From Vibrio rarus (GTDB lineage: Bacteria > Pseudomonadota > Gammaproteobacteria > Enterobacterales > Vibrionaceae), in assembly GCF_024347075.1 (NCBI RefSeq), contig NZ_AP024901.1, positions 682,001-746,000 of the forward strand: DNA of 64,000 bases. The letters are read 5' to 3'. The position numbers and the translations under genes are program-made. Below, in pieces: positions 17,858-30,544 of the stretch (position 1 is its first letter; the number at the start of each line of letters is the position of its first letter). Under the pieces are notes generated by a model. That model was not told the origin of the DNA, did not search any database, and worked only from the letters and a program-made list of their open reading frames with translations.

Positions 17858-19081
17858 CTATGACAGATTATCTAATCTGATATGGCTGTTTTTAAGATCG
17901 TCACGAGTCATACCTTTGCCATCATTCATGGTATTGAAGTGGCGTAGTAGTTGGCTAATGGCCTCAATGGACGCTAATAGATCGCCCGTATGCGCAGACT
18001 CTGATGAGGTGTGCATGTTGCGGATCGGATACCCTATGGTTATTGCAGCGCTATCCACACCCGCAAGAGCGGCGGCCATGCCGTCCGTACCCATATCTCG
18101 ACCAGAAAAATCTAACTGCATTGGAATGCCTTTTTCACGACATAAGGTTTCTAAGGTTTGCACCAAAAATTCTGACGATACAGAACCACGACCCACAGTA
18201 AAACCTTTCCCCATTTGTAACGGGTTCATATTGCGATGACCAATGCCTGGCGCTGCTTCATAGTCGTGGTTTACGTCTGTTGCGATCAACACATCAGGTT
18301 TAAGCTCACCAACCACTTGCGTTGAGCCAAAACGACCAATTTCTTCATGAGTGGCGATAGTGTAAAGAACGCGTACATTGTCTAAGCCTTCAGAGGCAAA
18401 AGTGCGGGCAATTTCTGCAACAGAGAAACAGCCTAAGCCGTTATCTAAGTAAGCACCATAGAAAGTATCGGGTGCAACACCACGTTTAATAGGGCGATCA
18501 AGTAAAATAGGGTCACCAACACGTAGACCAAGCGCTTCTACTTGAGCTTTGCGATCGTCGCCATGCATTTGCAGTTCTAGATAAATAGATTCTGGCTTAA
18601 TACCTTGCTCACCAGTGCGCTGTGCAGGTGTTGAGAAGTGGATGGCACCCAAAGATTCGACGGTTCCACCTTTGATCACTTTGTAACAACCTAATTTGGC
18701 CGGGTCTTGGCAAAAGACTTGTACTTCGTGGCCAATCAATGTGGTTGGTAAAAAGGAATCCGTGTTGATCCACACCTTACCATCGTTATCAATTTTACGT
18801 ACTTGCATACGAATTTTATCTGCATGGCCCACAATCATCACGCTGGTGAGATCGTCACGTCCAGGATGTGAATCAAAAACGATGCTCGCATTACCTTTAA
18901 ATTGGTGAGTGCCCCACTCTTGCGGCATAAAAGCGTCAAATTCTGGTTTGATAATGCCGTAACTCATTGCAGCTTCAAAGCCAATCGGGGAAGGTGCTGA
19001 TAATACCTTCGACATAAATTCAAATTGAGATTGTGGCATCGGTTGTGCCCATACAGGGGTATTACTGTTTTCTGTTGTCAT
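17858..19081 (-). CDS. M42-family aminopeptidase
   Basis: This is a 407-residue cytosolic metallopeptidase of the M42 (FrvX/glutamyl aminopeptidase, dodecameric TET) type. Metal and catalytic residues are visible: His and Asp in IVGHADKIRMQV, Asp in GAYLDNGLGCF, the Glu pair in ATHEEIGRFG, Asp in ATDVNHDYEA and His in NMHTSSESAHTGD. It is longer than the usual 340-360 residues, with an extended N-terminus. I chose the Met at 19081 because AGAAG lies seven bases ahead; the longer frame adds six residues. Monocistronic with its own terminator. Confidence 0.9.
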   Translation of the reverse strand: MTTENSNTPVWAQPMPQSQFEFMSKVLSAPSPIGFEAAMSYGIIKPEFDAFMPQEWGTHQFKGNASIVFDSHPGRDDLTSVMIVGHADKIRMQVRKIDNDGKVWINTDSFLPTTLIGHEVQVFCQDPAKLGCYKVIKGGTVESLGAIHFSTPAQRTGEQGIKPESIYLELQMHGDDRKAQVEALGLRVGDPILLDRPIKRGVAPDTFYGAYLDNGLGCFSVAEIARTFASEGLDNVRVLYTIATHEEIGRFGSTQVVGELKPDVLIATDVNHDYEAAPGIGHRNMNPLQMGKGFTVGRGSVSSEFLVQTLETLCREKGIPMQLDFSGRDMGTDGMAAALAGVDSAAITIGYPIRNMHTSSESAHTGDLLASIEAISQLLRHFNTMNDGKGMTRDDLKNSHIRLDNLS

Positions 19082-19323
19082 TGGTACTTCTCTATCCATT
19101 TACTATTGGCCGTTAAATTAATACCAGAAGCCTATGAATTCAAGCGGTTTACAAATCACGTAGCATTCAGTAAGCCAAAATACGTTTATTAATTGCTGTA
19201 GCAGAGACAGAAAGAAGGATGGCAGAACGAGGAATAAAGGAGAACATAACAAGGTTATACTCAAAGCGTTCTGGATCACGAAAACGGCTTGAGTCGAATA
19301 ACCTGACAGGGAGTTAACTTATA

Positions 19324-19407
19324 TTAACTGGCTTTTTTAAATTTGATGCTTGTTTGCGTGCGCAACTTTTGAAACCAAAAGCGTTTGCGTCCAATAGAAC
19401 GAGACAT
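19324..19407 (-). CDS. Candidate 27-residue basic small protein
   Basis: An ATG at 19407 on the minus strand is preceded by AAGGAA at a four-base gap and encodes a strongly basic peptide (MSRSIGRKRFWFQKLR then a tail ending FKKAS), with four Arg and five Lys in 27 residues and no acidic residue. I know of no such family. It lies alone between csp and the M42 peptidase gene. The good ribosome site and the composition are the only support. Confidence 0.35.
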   Translation of the reverse strand: MSRSIGRKRFWFQKLRTQTSIKFKKAS

Positions 19408-19607
19408 ACATTTCCTTAAATTAAAGACGACCAATACTTTTTCAGAGATCCACGGTCGCTGAATTAGATAGACGTATAGATATTTATATTGATGTAGCGA
19501 AGGAAATAACTAACTTGATGACATGTACAGTTTGCAGGTTTACGGTTTGTAGATGTTAGAGAGGTATTTATTTGCGGTATTACGATATAAATTGCTAATG
19601 GGTTAAG

Positions 19608-19646
19608 TAAAAAATAGCGTAGATGATTTAAGCATCATCTACGCTA
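19608..19646 (-). terminator. Terminator of the csp gene
   Basis: A perfect 12-base stem, TAGCGTAGATGA/TCATCTACGCTA with an eight-base loop, is followed on the minus strand by six T. It ends 44 bases after the csp stop. Confidence 0.9.
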
Positions 19647-19689
19647 ACTAAAAATTAGAGTATTCTAACTTAGCTTAGATAGCTGTAAC

Positions 19690-19902
19690 TTAAAGAGCTA
19701 CAACGTCAGCAGCTTGAAGGCCTTTTTGACCTTGCTCAACTGTGAAAGACACTTTTTGGCCTTCAGCTAGAGTTTTGAAGCCTTCAGATGCGATAGCACG
19801 GAAGTGAACGAATACGTCCTGGCCGCCATTGTCTTGAGTCAAAAAGCCAAAGCCTTTCTCTTCGTTAAACCATTTTACGATACCAGTAGTTTTGTTAGAC
19901 AT
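19690..19902 (-). CDS. CspA-family cold-shock protein
   Basis: This 70-residue single-domain protein binds single-stranded nucleic acid as an RNA chaperone. RNP1 is KGFGFLT (residues 16-22), RNP2 is DVFVHF (residues 29-34). The start [19 protein letters not shown] is typical. The ribosome site is AAGGGAC. The promoter candidate lies about 175 bases further upstream, giving a long leader as in E. coli cspA, which is typical of cold-responsive members. Confidence 0.95.
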   Translation of the reverse strand: MSNKTTGIVKWFNEEKGFGFLTQDNGGQDVFVHFRAIASEGFKTLAEGQKVSFTVEQGQKGLQAADVVAL

Positions 19903-20084
19903 AATCTGTCCCTTATAAAAATCATTTATTTTCGCGATATTGCGAGACGCTGAAATTTTGAATTATTTAATGTTACGATGAAGCTAAGGAAACACTGAGG
20001 ATGACTACACTAACGAAGGAATACTGAGGGTTTTGCTTTTAACTTATATTTCATTAATAACTCTGAATCACAGAGTGAAAGTGG

Positions 20085-20112
20085 AATATACACTATATAT
20101 TGCTACTGTAAA
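20085..20112 (-). promoter_or_regulatory. Candidate csp promoter with long leader
   Basis: On the minus strand TTTACA (20112-20107) and TATATT (20090-20085) are separated by 16 bases. Transcription from here would give a leader of about 175 nt before the csp ATG, close in length to the cold-shock leader of cspA. The leader role is inferred. Confidence 0.45.
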
Positions 20113-20386
20113 GCGTTTATTTATTCTCTAAGAGTGATTTTCCTCTCACCTGCAACCCACTTGCTCCATCGACCCTTGAATTCATTAGGATAAGCGCACA
20201 TTGAGGCAACATAGACGCATTAATGAATACATACATTGATACATTTTAGCCCAATCAATGGAACAGGATAAAAGGGGCTACCATGCCTATCTTCCTTCAC
20301 GTAAACCATCAACGGCATTTGCTTGACCCTTGAGCAAACTTCATTTCAGCCATGCTAAATGCTCCGATACTGGCTATGATTGGAAT

Positions 20387-20548
20387 AAGACTAATCACAC
20401 AAAGTAAGTGATCAGAAATAACGCAGGAAAACGCTCGAAAACAAGGTGGGATTTTTCGATAAGTCGTTGTTCTACAATCAAAAATTGCAACGCCGTTATT
20501 AAGTGTTTTAACAAGCTAGAATGATCAGTGATTTAGTACGATTAATGG
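20387..20548. repeat. MITE-like element, copy 1 (full length, diverged ends)
   Basis: This 162-base copy matches the elements at 33690-33851 and 47396-47557 through its length, including AGTAAGTGATCAGAAATA near the left end, CTACAATCAAAAATTGCAAC in the middle and ACAAGCTAGAATGATCAGTG near the right end. Its terminal inverted repeats are partly degraded (ATAAGACTAATC instead of ATACCAATC). It has no coding capacity. It lies between the csp leader and the atp operon 3' region. Confidence 0.75.
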
Positions 20549-20561
20549 AATTGTAAACGTC

Positions 20562-20716
20562 ACAAAGGAAAGGACCTCAGAGAGAGGGTGAGTCACCTGA
20601 GGCCTTAGGGGATCAGAACTACTACTGTTCTGAGTTTCTCTGCTAAAAGAACTGTTGTTTCCGTGTAAGTCTTACAGTAAACCGCTTACTCGAAATAGCT
20701 GATCTGTTTTACTACC
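20562..20716 (-). ncRNA. Candidate small RNA or structured 3' UTR past atpC
   Basis: On the minus strand a possible promoter (TTAAAA, 16 bases, TATACT, ending about 20724) is followed by about 150 bases rich in inverted repeats: CAGAAC/GTTCTG (20614-20632), then CCTCAG/CTGAGG (20575-20602) followed by a T-rich TCCTTTCCTTT. This looks like a free-standing transcript with a terminator. It may instead be the tail of the atp mRNA. No similarity to a known vibrio small RNA was recognised. Confidence 0.35.
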
Positions 20717-20752
20717 TTATAAGTATAGAAGAACAAATCAGTTTTTTAACTG

Positions 20753-20784
20753 ATACCAACTCAAGAATGAACTCAAGTTGGTAT
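20753..20784 (-). other. Hairpin downstream of atpC
   Basis: ATACCAACT and AGTTGGTAT pair across a 14-base loop 33 bases after the atpC stop. No T run follows on the minus strand, so it is more likely an mRNA-stabilising hairpin than a terminator. Confidence 0.5.
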
Positions 20785-20816
20785 AGTGAGTCCGAAAACT
20801 CTGCGCCCGAAAGCTC

Positions 20817-21257
20817 TTAGTGGCGACGAGAGCTGGTTAGCTCTACAGCGCGCAACTGGGCAATCGCTTTCGCTAACTCAAGCTGAGCTTGAGCAAAATT
20901 AGCGTCAGTTTCGCCTTTGTTGATGTTCTCTAACGCAGCGCGTTTTGCTTCTTCAGCGCGAGCACGGTCAATATCTTTACCGTGCAATGCTGTATCCGCT
21001 AAAACGGTAACTACATCAGGTTGAACTTCAACTAAACCACCAGAAACATAAAGCACTTGCTCTTGTTGTTTCTCACCAGTAACGAAAACCGTTACCCCTG
21101 GTTTAATTTTACTTAGAAGTGGTGAGTGACCTGGGCGAATACCCAACTCACCGTCAGCACCTGAAACCGCAAGGGCATGTGCAGGCCCTGAAAACAGCGT
21201 ACCTTCCGCACTTACGATGTTAAGTTGAAATGTATTCTCTGTAACTCCGATAGCCAT
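20817..21257 (-). CDS. atpC: ATP synthase F1 epsilon subunit
   Basis: This 146-residue subunit has the N-terminal beta sandwich (TFQLNIVSAEGTLFSGPAHA, ELGIRPGHSPLLSKIKPG) and the C-terminal helical hairpin (EEAKRAALENI and AQAQLELAKAIAQLRAVEL) that contacts gamma and inhibits ATP hydrolysis. The start MAIGVTENTF is chosen because GAGGCG lies upstream; the longer frame runs back into atpD. It is the last gene of the operon, 13 bases after atpD. Confidence 0.96.
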   Translation of the reverse strand: MAIGVTENTFQLNIVSAEGTLFSGPAHALAVSGADGELGIRPGHSPLLSKIKPGVTVFVTGEKQQEQVLYVSGGLVEVQPDVVTVLADTALHGKDIDRARAEEAKRAALENINKGETDANFAQAQLELAKAIAQLRAVELTSSRRH

Positions 21258-21270
21258 AGCACTGCGCCTC

Positions 21271-23554
<2,284 letters not shown>

Positions 23555-23600
23555 TATCTGCTCCTAATTTGTTTCGTTTTCTAGTCAACAAACCAGAGCT

Positions 23601-25142
23601 TTACAGTGATTTCACTGAGACAAAACCTTTCAGAATCTCGTGTAGACCCGCTTCAATTTCGTCATTGTAGTCGCCCTTCTCATTGATTTTTGCCATCAAT
23701 TCAGGGTTTTGGCTGTTTGCGTAAGCCAACAACTCTTGTTCGAAATATCCAATCTTAGAAAGTTCAACATCCGCTAGGTAACCTTTCTCAGCAGAGAAGA
23801 TAACGATAGCTTGAGCGGCTACTGACATAGGCGCGTATTGTTTCTGTTTCATCAGTTCAGTTACACGTTCACCATGGTCAAGCTGTTTACGAGTTGCATC
23901 ATCTAGGTCAGATGAGAACTGAGCAAACGCTGCCAATTCACGGTATTGAGCCAATGCAGTACGGATACCACCAGACAGTTTCTTAATGATCTTACACTGA
24001 GCAGCACCACCAACACGTGATACAGAGATACCTGGATCAACCGCTGGACGTAGACCTGAGTTAAACAGTTGAGTCTGAAGGAAAATCTGACCATCTGTAA
24101 TTGAGATTACGTTAGTAGGTACGAACGCTGATACGTCACCTGCTTGAGTTTCGATGATTGGTAGAGCAGTTAATGAACCTGTTTTACCTTTCACTTCACC
24201 GTTAGTGAATTTTTCTACGTACTCTTCGTTTACACGAGCGGCACGTTCTAGAAGACGGGAGTGGAGGTAGAATACGTCACCTGGGAATGCTTCACGGCCC
24301 GGTGGACGTTTTAGAAGTAGCGAAATTTGACGATACGCTACTGCTTGTTTTGATAGATCATCATAAATGATCAGTGCATCTTCACCACGGTCACGGAAAT
24401 ATTCGCCCATAGTACAACCTGCGTAAGGCGCAAGGTATTGAAGTGCTGCTGATTCAGACGCTGATGCAACAACTACGATAGTGTTTGCCAGTGCGCCGTG
24501 CTCTTCAAGTTTGCGTACTACGTTAGCAATAGTTGATGCTTTTTGGCCGATAGCCACGTACACACACTTAATACCAGAATCTTTTTGGTTGATGATGGCA
24601 TCGATTGCCATCGCTGTTTTACCAGTCTGACGGTCACCGATGATAAGCTCACGTTGACCACGACCGATTGGCACCATGGTATCAACGGCTTTATAACCAG
24701 TTTGAATAGGTTGGTCTACAGATTTACGTTCGATTACACCAGGGGCAATCACTTCTACCGGGTTCATTTGATCGAAAGTGATTGAACCTTTACCATCAAT
24801 TGGCTCACCAAGTGTGTTTACAACACGACCTAGCAGTCCGTTACCTACTGGCACTTCTAAGATACGACCTGTACCTTTAACTTTCATACCTTCAGAAAGA
24901 TCTGTGTAAGGGCCCATTACAACGGCACCTACAGAGTATTGCTCAAGGTTAAGCGCTAGTGCGAACTTACCACCTGGCAATTCAATCATCTCACCTTGCA
25001 TTACGTCAGCAAGACCATTGATGGTAATGATGCCATCACGAACAGAGACGATAGTACCTTCGTTGCGAGCTTCAGTGCTCACATTGAATTTTGCGATACG
25101 CTCTCTGATCAGATCGCTAATTTCATTTGAATTTAATTGCAT
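23601..25142 (-). CDS. atpA: ATP synthase F1 alpha subunit
   Basis: This 513-residue non-catalytic nucleotide-binding subunit has Walker A GDRQTGKT (residues about 170-177), the arginine finger region [10 protein letters not shown], and the [30 protein letters not shown] segment. The N-terminus [12 protein letters not shown] binds delta. Length and motifs are those of E. coli alpha. Confidence 0.98.
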   Translation of the reverse strand: MQLNSNEISDLIRERIAKFNVSTEARNEGTIVSVRDGIITINGLADVMQGEMIELPGGKFALALNLEQYSVGAVVMGPYTDLSEGMKVKGTGRILEVPVGNGLLGRVVNTLGEPIDGKGSITFDQMNPVEVIAPGVIERKSVDQPIQTGYKAVDTMVPIGRGQRELIIGDRQTGKTAMAIDAIINQKDSGIKCVYVAIGQKASTIANVVRKLEEHGALANTIVVVASASESAALQYLAPYAGCTMGEYFRDRGEDALIIYDDLSKQAVAYRQISLLLKRPPGREAFPGDVFYLHSRLLERAARVNEEYVEKFTNGEVKGKTGSLTALPIIETQAGDVSAFVPTNVISITDGQIFLQTQLFNSGLRPAVDPGISVSRVGGAAQCKIIKKLSGGIRTALAQYRELAAFAQFSSDLDDATRKQLDHGERVTELMKQKQYAPMSVAAQAIVIFSAEKGYLADVELSKIGYFEQELLAYANSQNPELMAKINEKGDYNDEIEAGLHEILKGFVSVKSL

Positions 25143-25151
25143 ATCTGTTAC

Positions 25152-25703
25152 CTATCTCGCGTGAAGTTGACTAGCTAGTCGGTTAATTGATGTATTCACT
25201 GAACCATCAATAATTGTTTCGCCCGCTTGAACGATAATCCCACCGACCATAGTGGTGTCTAACACTTGCTCTAGTTCAACTTTACGTTCTAATTTTTTCT
25301 CAAGTGCGGCAGTAAGTGACGCGACTTGCTCATGTGTCAGCGATTCTGAGCTTGTGACAGTGACAGGAATTACACGATCATGTTCATCCTTTAGCTCGGT
25401 AAACAGTTCGAACAACTCTCTTAAAACCGCAAGACGACCATTCTCTGCCAGAACTTTAATTAGGTTGACAACATGCTCGTCAACAAGCCCTTGGCAAACC
25501 TCAATCATGATGTCGGCTAGCCCTTCGGCTTGTTGTGCGCCTGCACCTTGTGCTGAAGAAATTTCATTGGCGATTGTTTCTTCTTCTGCCACAGCTACAA
25601 GAATTGACAGCATTTGTTGCCACTCTTGTAACTTGTTCTCGCTCAAAGCAAAGTCAAACGATGCTTTGGCGTAGGGATGAGCAATACTGGTGTACTCTGA
25701 CAT
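25152..25703 (-). CDS. atpH: ATP synthase F1 delta subunit
   Basis: This 183-residue OSCP-type subunit links F1 to the b stalk. It has the [14 protein letters not shown] start and the C-terminal [28 protein letters not shown] that define the family. It is slightly longer than E. coli delta (177). GGAGG lies four bases before the start, and atpA follows after nine bases. Confidence 0.96.
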   Translation of the reverse strand: MSEYTSIAHPYAKASFDFALSENKLQEWQQMLSILVAVAEEETIANEISSAQGAGAQQAEGLADIMIEVCQGLVDEHVVNLIKVLAENGRLAVLRELFELFTELKDEHDRVIPVTVTSSESLTHEQVASLTAALEKKLERKVELEQVLDTTMVGGIIVQAGETIIDGSVNTSINRLASQLHAR

Positions 25704-25714
25704 ATTGCCTCCGC

Positions 25715-26185
25715 TTAGATTTCGCTTATCAATTGATCAACTAGAGCTCGGTTCGCTTCAGAATCCAGGTTCTTACTAATCAACTTCTGTGCACTTTCAA
25801 TTACTGCGTCTGCCATTTTCGCCTGAAGTTCCTGACGTAATTTTTGACGCTCGCCTTCTAGTTCGGCTCTACCTTGTTCTAAGATGCGTGCTTTTTCTTG
25901 CTCAGCTTCTTGCTGTGCTTGACTGATGATTTCACTGCGGCGTTTGTTGCCTTGTTCAACCATTTCAGTCACATTGCGTTTCGCATCTTCGATGAGTTGA
26001 GCACCGTTCGCTTTGGCTATTTCTAGCTCTTTAGCGGCATTTTCTGAATGGCGTAGGCCTTCAGCAATTTCTTTTTGGCGCTCGTCTAACATCGCTGTGA
26101 GAGGTGGCCATACATATTTCATACATAGCCAAACAAAAATCACGAATGAAATTGCTTGTCCCAGCATGCTTGCATTTAAGTTCAT
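25715..26185 (-). CDS. atpF: ATP synthase Fo b subunit
   Basis: This 156-residue peripheral stalk protein has one N-terminal membrane helix ([22 protein letters not shown]) with the conserved Trp-Pro region, then a long charged coiled coil ending with the delta-binding helix ([22 protein letters not shown]). Length equals the E. coli protein. Confidence 0.97.
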   Translation of the reverse strand: MNLNASMLGQAISFVIFVWLCMKYVWPPLTAMLDERQKEIAEGLRHSENAAKELEIAKANGAQLIEDAKRNVTEMVEQGNKRRSEIISQAQQEAEQEKARILEQGRAELEGERQKLRQELQAKMADAVIESAQKLISKNLDSEANRALVDQLISEI

Positions 26186-26252
26186 ACCTTCCTCACTAAA
26201 CTAAATCTTGAATACTTATAAATCGATCTTTACTAAGCTTGTTGAGATTCAG

Positions 26253-26489
26253 TTAAGCTACTGCGAAGATGATGTATAGACCGATACCAACACCGATCAT
26301 CGGTACAGCATCCACAAGACCCATCATGATGAAGAATTGAGTACGAAGCATTGGGGTTAGATCTGGTTGACGTGCAACACCTTCAAGGTATTTACCAGCC
26401 AAGTTACCGATACCAGATGCTGCACCAGCCGCACCAAGACCAATCAATAGTGCACCTGCTACATATAAAACTGCGCTTACGATATCCAT
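26253..26489 (-). CDS. atpE: ATP synthase Fo c subunit
   Basis: This 78-residue hairpin of two membrane helices forms the rotor ring. The glycine-rich first helix ([17 protein letters not shown]), the RQPD loop and the ion carboxylate Asp in [13 protein letters not shown] are present. The carboxylate is Asp in a hydrophobic setting without the Gln and Glu-Ser/Thr sodium ligands, so it should use protons. The first 10 residues differ from the usual MENLNMDLLY of chromosomal enterobacterial subunits. Confidence 0.97.
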   Translation of the reverse strand: MDIVSAVLYVAGALLIGLGAAGAASGIGNLAGKYLEGVARQPDLTPMLRTQFFIMMGLVDAVPMIGVGIGLYIIFAVA

Positions 26490-26535
26490 TTGTATCTCCG
26501 ATATATAAATTTGTTAATTAAATCTGTGTGAATTA

Positions 26536-27706
<1,171 letters not shown>

Positions 27707-28308
27707 AATAAACCTCGTATTTGGCAGTTCAACTCTATATATAGTGCAGCAACTTAAGTAAATAACGGATTAATTACTCATTGCTACTCTTTATATATCC
27801 CCACGAAAGTTAACCATATAAAACTCATTGGCTATCATTTCGATAGAGTTAAGTTACGCCTAAATGTGTGCTAGCAAAATACCAAATATCGACATCAATC
27901 ATTTCATTTATGATAACGGGATCACTTTTTTATGAAACATAACATCTGACACTAGATGCGTTCATTTATACCTCGCATTTATGTAACGGATTGCATAGAT
28001 GCGGTATCAAACTCGATTTGACCTTCAAAATTGCAAGGTAAATATTCAATAATGAAAACTACTATTTAGAGCGATATAACCAACTGAGGCATTGACTTGG
28101 CGTATATCTCTCTATAATAAATCATCTGTGTTAGTGAAACAGAACTCATAAATGTGAGCAATAAAACAGCAAATAATTATGCAACCTACTGAATAACAAT
28201 GCATTGTTATTCTCATAAGGTGATCTTGTTCATATATTGCCCTTAGCTTCAGTGATAATATCCGTCGCCTGTTAGTAAATCTGATTTACCATCTAGAAAA
28301 GGATCTCT
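27707..28308. other. Divergent promoter region between atpI and the ArgR paralog
   Basis: This 602-base spacer carries the atp promoter on its left and, on the plus strand, TTGACT (28092-28097) and TATAAT (28113-28118) 15 bases apart, giving a leader of about 185 nt to the regulator gene. A perfect 22-base palindrome lies in that leader. No gene was found. Confidence 0.55.
28191..28212. promoter_or_regulatory. Perfect 22-base palindrome before the ArgR paralog
   Basis: GAATAACAATG is followed by its exact reverse complement CATTGTTATTC. It lies about 97 bases before the start of the ArgR-family gene. It is not a standard ARG box (TGAAT, four bases, ATTCA) because the outer half-sites are too far apart. 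It may be an operator for autoregulation. Confidence 0.5.
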
Positions 28309-28794
28309 ATGGATAACAGTTCAAACTTGGCACGTATTCCCAGTCAAGCGCGCTCTCTGGAGTGTGTATGCAAACAATTACTTCAAAGCAATAGCTTCCA
28401 TAATCAAAGTGAACTAAGACAAAGTTTAATTGAGCATGGTTTTCCTGGCATCAGCCAATCCACAGTTTCTCGCCTATTATGCCAACTTGGTGTCATTAAA
28501 GTCCCTAATTCATTAGGGAAAAAAGTGTATTATCTGACGCCAGAAAGTAGCCCGATACGCTTTAACTCTTCTATTGCTTCTCAAATTGAATCGATTGAAA
28601 ATAATAAATCCATGATCGTTGTGAAAACGAAGCCTGGCAGTGCACAACTGATTGCTCGATTGATTGATTTTGACTCTGATGCTGCAATTTTAGGTTCTGT
28701 TGCCGGTGACGATACAGTGCTTGTTATTCCAGCGGATGTGGACAATATTGCGCCGTGTAGGGCTCTGTTGAGCAAAATACTTAACTTTCATTAA
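28309..28794 (+). CDS. ArgR-family transcriptional regulator (paralog)
   Basis: This 161-residue protein has a winged helix-turn-helix (LRQSLIEHGFPGISQSTVSRLLCQLG, residues about 38-63) and the ArgR C-terminal hexamer domain with GSAQLIARLID and ILGSVAGDDTVLV, which keeps the Asp pair that binds arginine in ArgR. The sequence around it differs from housekeeping ArgR, so it is a paralog, as in vibrios with a second arginine-pathway regulator. No arginine gene is adjacent. AAGGA precedes the ATG by seven bases. The target is unknown; self-control is likely. Confidence 0.87.
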   Translation: MDNSSNLARIPSQARSLECVCKQLLQSNSFHNQSELRQSLIEHGFPGISQSTVSRLLCQLGVIKVPNSLGKKVYYLTPESSPIRFNSSIASQIESIENNKSMIVVKTKPGSAQLIARLIDFDSDAAILGSVAGDDTVLVIPADVDNIAPCRALLSKILNFH

Positions 28795-28936
28795 TTTGTA
28801 GAGCGTAATACCACAATATTCAAAGGTTTATCGAACACCCCAACATCTGCTATATTGCACTTACTCTATACCTTATATAGTCATCATCTAAACTAGAATG
28901 TATTCATAGTTTTCATCGATTATAGGCAATAAACGC

Positions 28937-30031
28937 ATGAAAAAAGTGGCTTCGACCTTGCTATGCATAGCAATGATAATATTTTGTGGTCTTTCTCTTT
29001 ACCCATTGATTGCAGATAATGCTTCACAAACTGATCAGTTTGAAGCCAATACTATTAAGCACAATTACGAACAAGGTCTGTTTACTTTATCCCCTTATAA
29101 GCAAACTCATTTTGGGTTAAGAATGTTTCGCCAAACACATGACCCTAAATACCAAATTCTTGTTCAAGAAGATATCGCCAATATCTCCATAAAACTGAAT
29201 CAATTTTCCAGTGACATGGTTTCAGAAGAAACCATGTCAAAATATGCCACACAAAAATTAGCGGATTACCACCAGAGTAACGATGAGCGCAGCACCAGAC
29301 GCGTTAACACTATTCAAGATAACCCGGCCTATGTGTATTTAGGTCTTGATCTTCTGCGCTATATGGCGCGAATCGATGACTATGGACTGCAACACAGCAA
29401 TAATGCCAAATTCCGCCAACGACTTTTGCATTATCCATTTGCCGAACTGTTTACCAATAAAATTATGGTGCAAGCTTGGGCGGCCCAACTGGCGAATCAA
29501 GCCTATTGGTTAAAGCAATTGCAACTGGGAGATTATGTAGCACTCTTTACCCAAACCCTCCAACACACCTACCCTGATAATGAAGATCACCTATTATCTG
29601 CTCAGCAATACCAAAACAAACTGTATGGCATGACACATCTCATCATCGCTGACTCTAACTATTATCAAAAACAGGTAAAAGAGGCCGATCACCCTTGGGT
29701 ATTTCATTACTTTAGAACTCATATCGACCGTATTATTAGTGACACTAAACAAGATATTATTGCAGAGGTCGGCATCAGTTTCTTATTGGCGGGGTTGCAA
29801 GATGATCCGGTTGTCTACAAGACGAGACAAGCCATTAAACAAGCCATCAATCCACAAGCAAAATTAGTCCCTTCAGTCACGGGGAGTACGGACTTTAGTC
29901 ATGGCGAGCATCGTAATGTGCTGGCCATCATGTTGTTGGATTGGCATGCGCCTACCTTGGGTCCAAATACCACCACCACACCACAACTGTTTGAAAGCTT
30001 GCCGTTTGGCTTGCAACGAAAACAGAATTAG
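28937..30031 (+). CDS. DUF3541 family exported protein
   Basis: This 364-residue protein begins with a hydrophobic segment (KKVASTLLCIAMIIFCGLSLYPLIA) that may be an uncleaved anchor or signal. The rest is a helical soluble domain typical of DUF3541 proteins found in Vibrio and related genera, with HFGLRMFRQTHDPKYQ and DDPVVYKTRQAIKQAI landmarks. The function is unknown. It stands 142 bases after the ArgR paralog in the same direction, so weak co-transcription is possible. It ends in a stretch poor in motifs. Confidence 0.75.
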   Translation: MKKVASTLLCIAMIIFCGLSLYPLIADNASQTDQFEANTIKHNYEQGLFTLSPYKQTHFGLRMFRQTHDPKYQILVQEDIANISIKLNQFSSDMVSEETMSKYATQKLADYHQSNDERSTRRVNTIQDNPAYVYLGLDLLRYMARIDDYGLQHSNNAKFRQRLLHYPFAELFTNKIMVQAWAAQLANQAYWLKQLQLGDYVALFTQTLQHTYPDNEDHLLSAQQYQNKLYGMTHLIIADSNYYQKQVKEADHPWVFHYFRTHIDRIISDTKQDIIAEVGISFLLAGLQDDPVVYKTRQAIKQAINPQAKLVPSVTGSTDFSHGEHRNVLAIMLLDWHAPTLGPNTTTTPQLFESLPFGLQRKQN

Positions 30032-30087
30032 CCTGATGGCAGGCTAAAAGCAGACTCAAGAGCGGGTAATGAATAGGATTATATGAC

Positions 30088-30276
30088 TTACCCCCCTATA
30101 GGAAGAGTCTGGGGCGCGGCATCTATTAATTGATCCATTTCTCTAATGGCAGAAATGGCATTATGTAACTCTATAAATAGGTAGCCAAAAGCGGCTATCA
30201 CAAAAATTAAGACCAATAGAGAGCCCCAATTTTTCTTGAACTCTTTTTTTAGACTTAATTCATTATGCATAGACAT
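30088..30276 (-). CDS. Small membrane protein (62 residues)
   Basis: A basic N-terminus (MSMHNELSLKKEFKKNWG) precedes one hydrophobic helix (LLVLIFVIAAFGYLFIELHN) and a short acidic tail. GGATTAAG lies directly before the ATG. I do not recognise the family. It is convergent with the DUF3541 gene. Confidence 0.6.
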   Translation of the reverse strand: MSMHNELSLKKEFKKNWGSLLVLIFVIAAFGYLFIELHNAISAIREMDQLIDAAPQTLPIGG

Positions 30277-30417
30277 CTTAATCCTTTGATTTTGCTAATA
30301 AATAGTTAATACACTAGGGAAAATGTTAATATGCAATTAAATGTTATGATATTGGCACCTGCCAAATATGTGAGCTTGGTTTCTGCAATTTGTACAGGCT
30401 GTTATTGTTATCACAGT

Positions 30418-30456
30418 AATACAAATCACACTAAGTAAGTGATCAGAAATAGCGCA
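30418..30456. repeat. MITE-like element, left-end fragment
   Basis: About 39 bases match the left terminal repeat of the 162-base element (AATCACACTAAGTAAGTGAT, then CAGAAATAGCGCAG). The rest is absent. It lies 140 bases upstream of the small membrane gene and 22 bases from the hpf terminator. Confidence 0.7.
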
Positions 30457-30477
30457 GCAGATACCCGTTAATCAAAG

Positions 30478-30506
30478 CAAAAAAAACCAGCATTGGCATG
30501 CTGGCT
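30478..30506 (-). terminator. Terminator of the hibernation factor gene
   Basis: On the minus strand AGCCAGCA/TGCTGGTT with a short loop is followed by eight T. It lies about 40 bases past the stop. Confidence 0.9.
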
Positions 30507-30544
30507 TTACGATCTAATCAAGATTTATCATTTTTTAGGTTGGA

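Larger units (their letters stand above)
19100..19689. other. Spacer between M42 peptidase and csp genes
   Basis: Apart from the candidate 27-residue gene at 19324-19407 and the csp terminator, I see no convincing gene here. An imperfect inverted repeat (GGTTATACTCAAAGC ... GCTTGAGTCGAATAACC) at about 19252-19307 could fold into a hairpin downstream of the small gene. Confidence 0.5.
19903..20816. other. Spacer between csp and atpC
   Basis: This 914-base stretch holds the csp leader and promoter, MITE copy 1, the atpC hairpin and the candidate small RNA. A plus-strand ATG at 20283 with a GGGG site gives only 16 codons before TGA; the frame then continues as a hydrophobic run to a stop inside the MITE. 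It may be coincidence. No other gene was seen. Confidence 0.5.

Noticed and set aside
20753..20784. Intrinsic terminator of the atp operon
   Set aside because: A stem is present but the following minus-strand bases are A-rich, not T-rich.
25252..25674. 140-codon plus-strand frame inside atpH
   Set aside because: atpH on the minus strand has all family motifs; the plus frame is Ser- and Cys-rich and has no start signal.
28191..28212. ARG box
   Set aside because: The half-sites are too far apart for the standard 18-base ArgR site.
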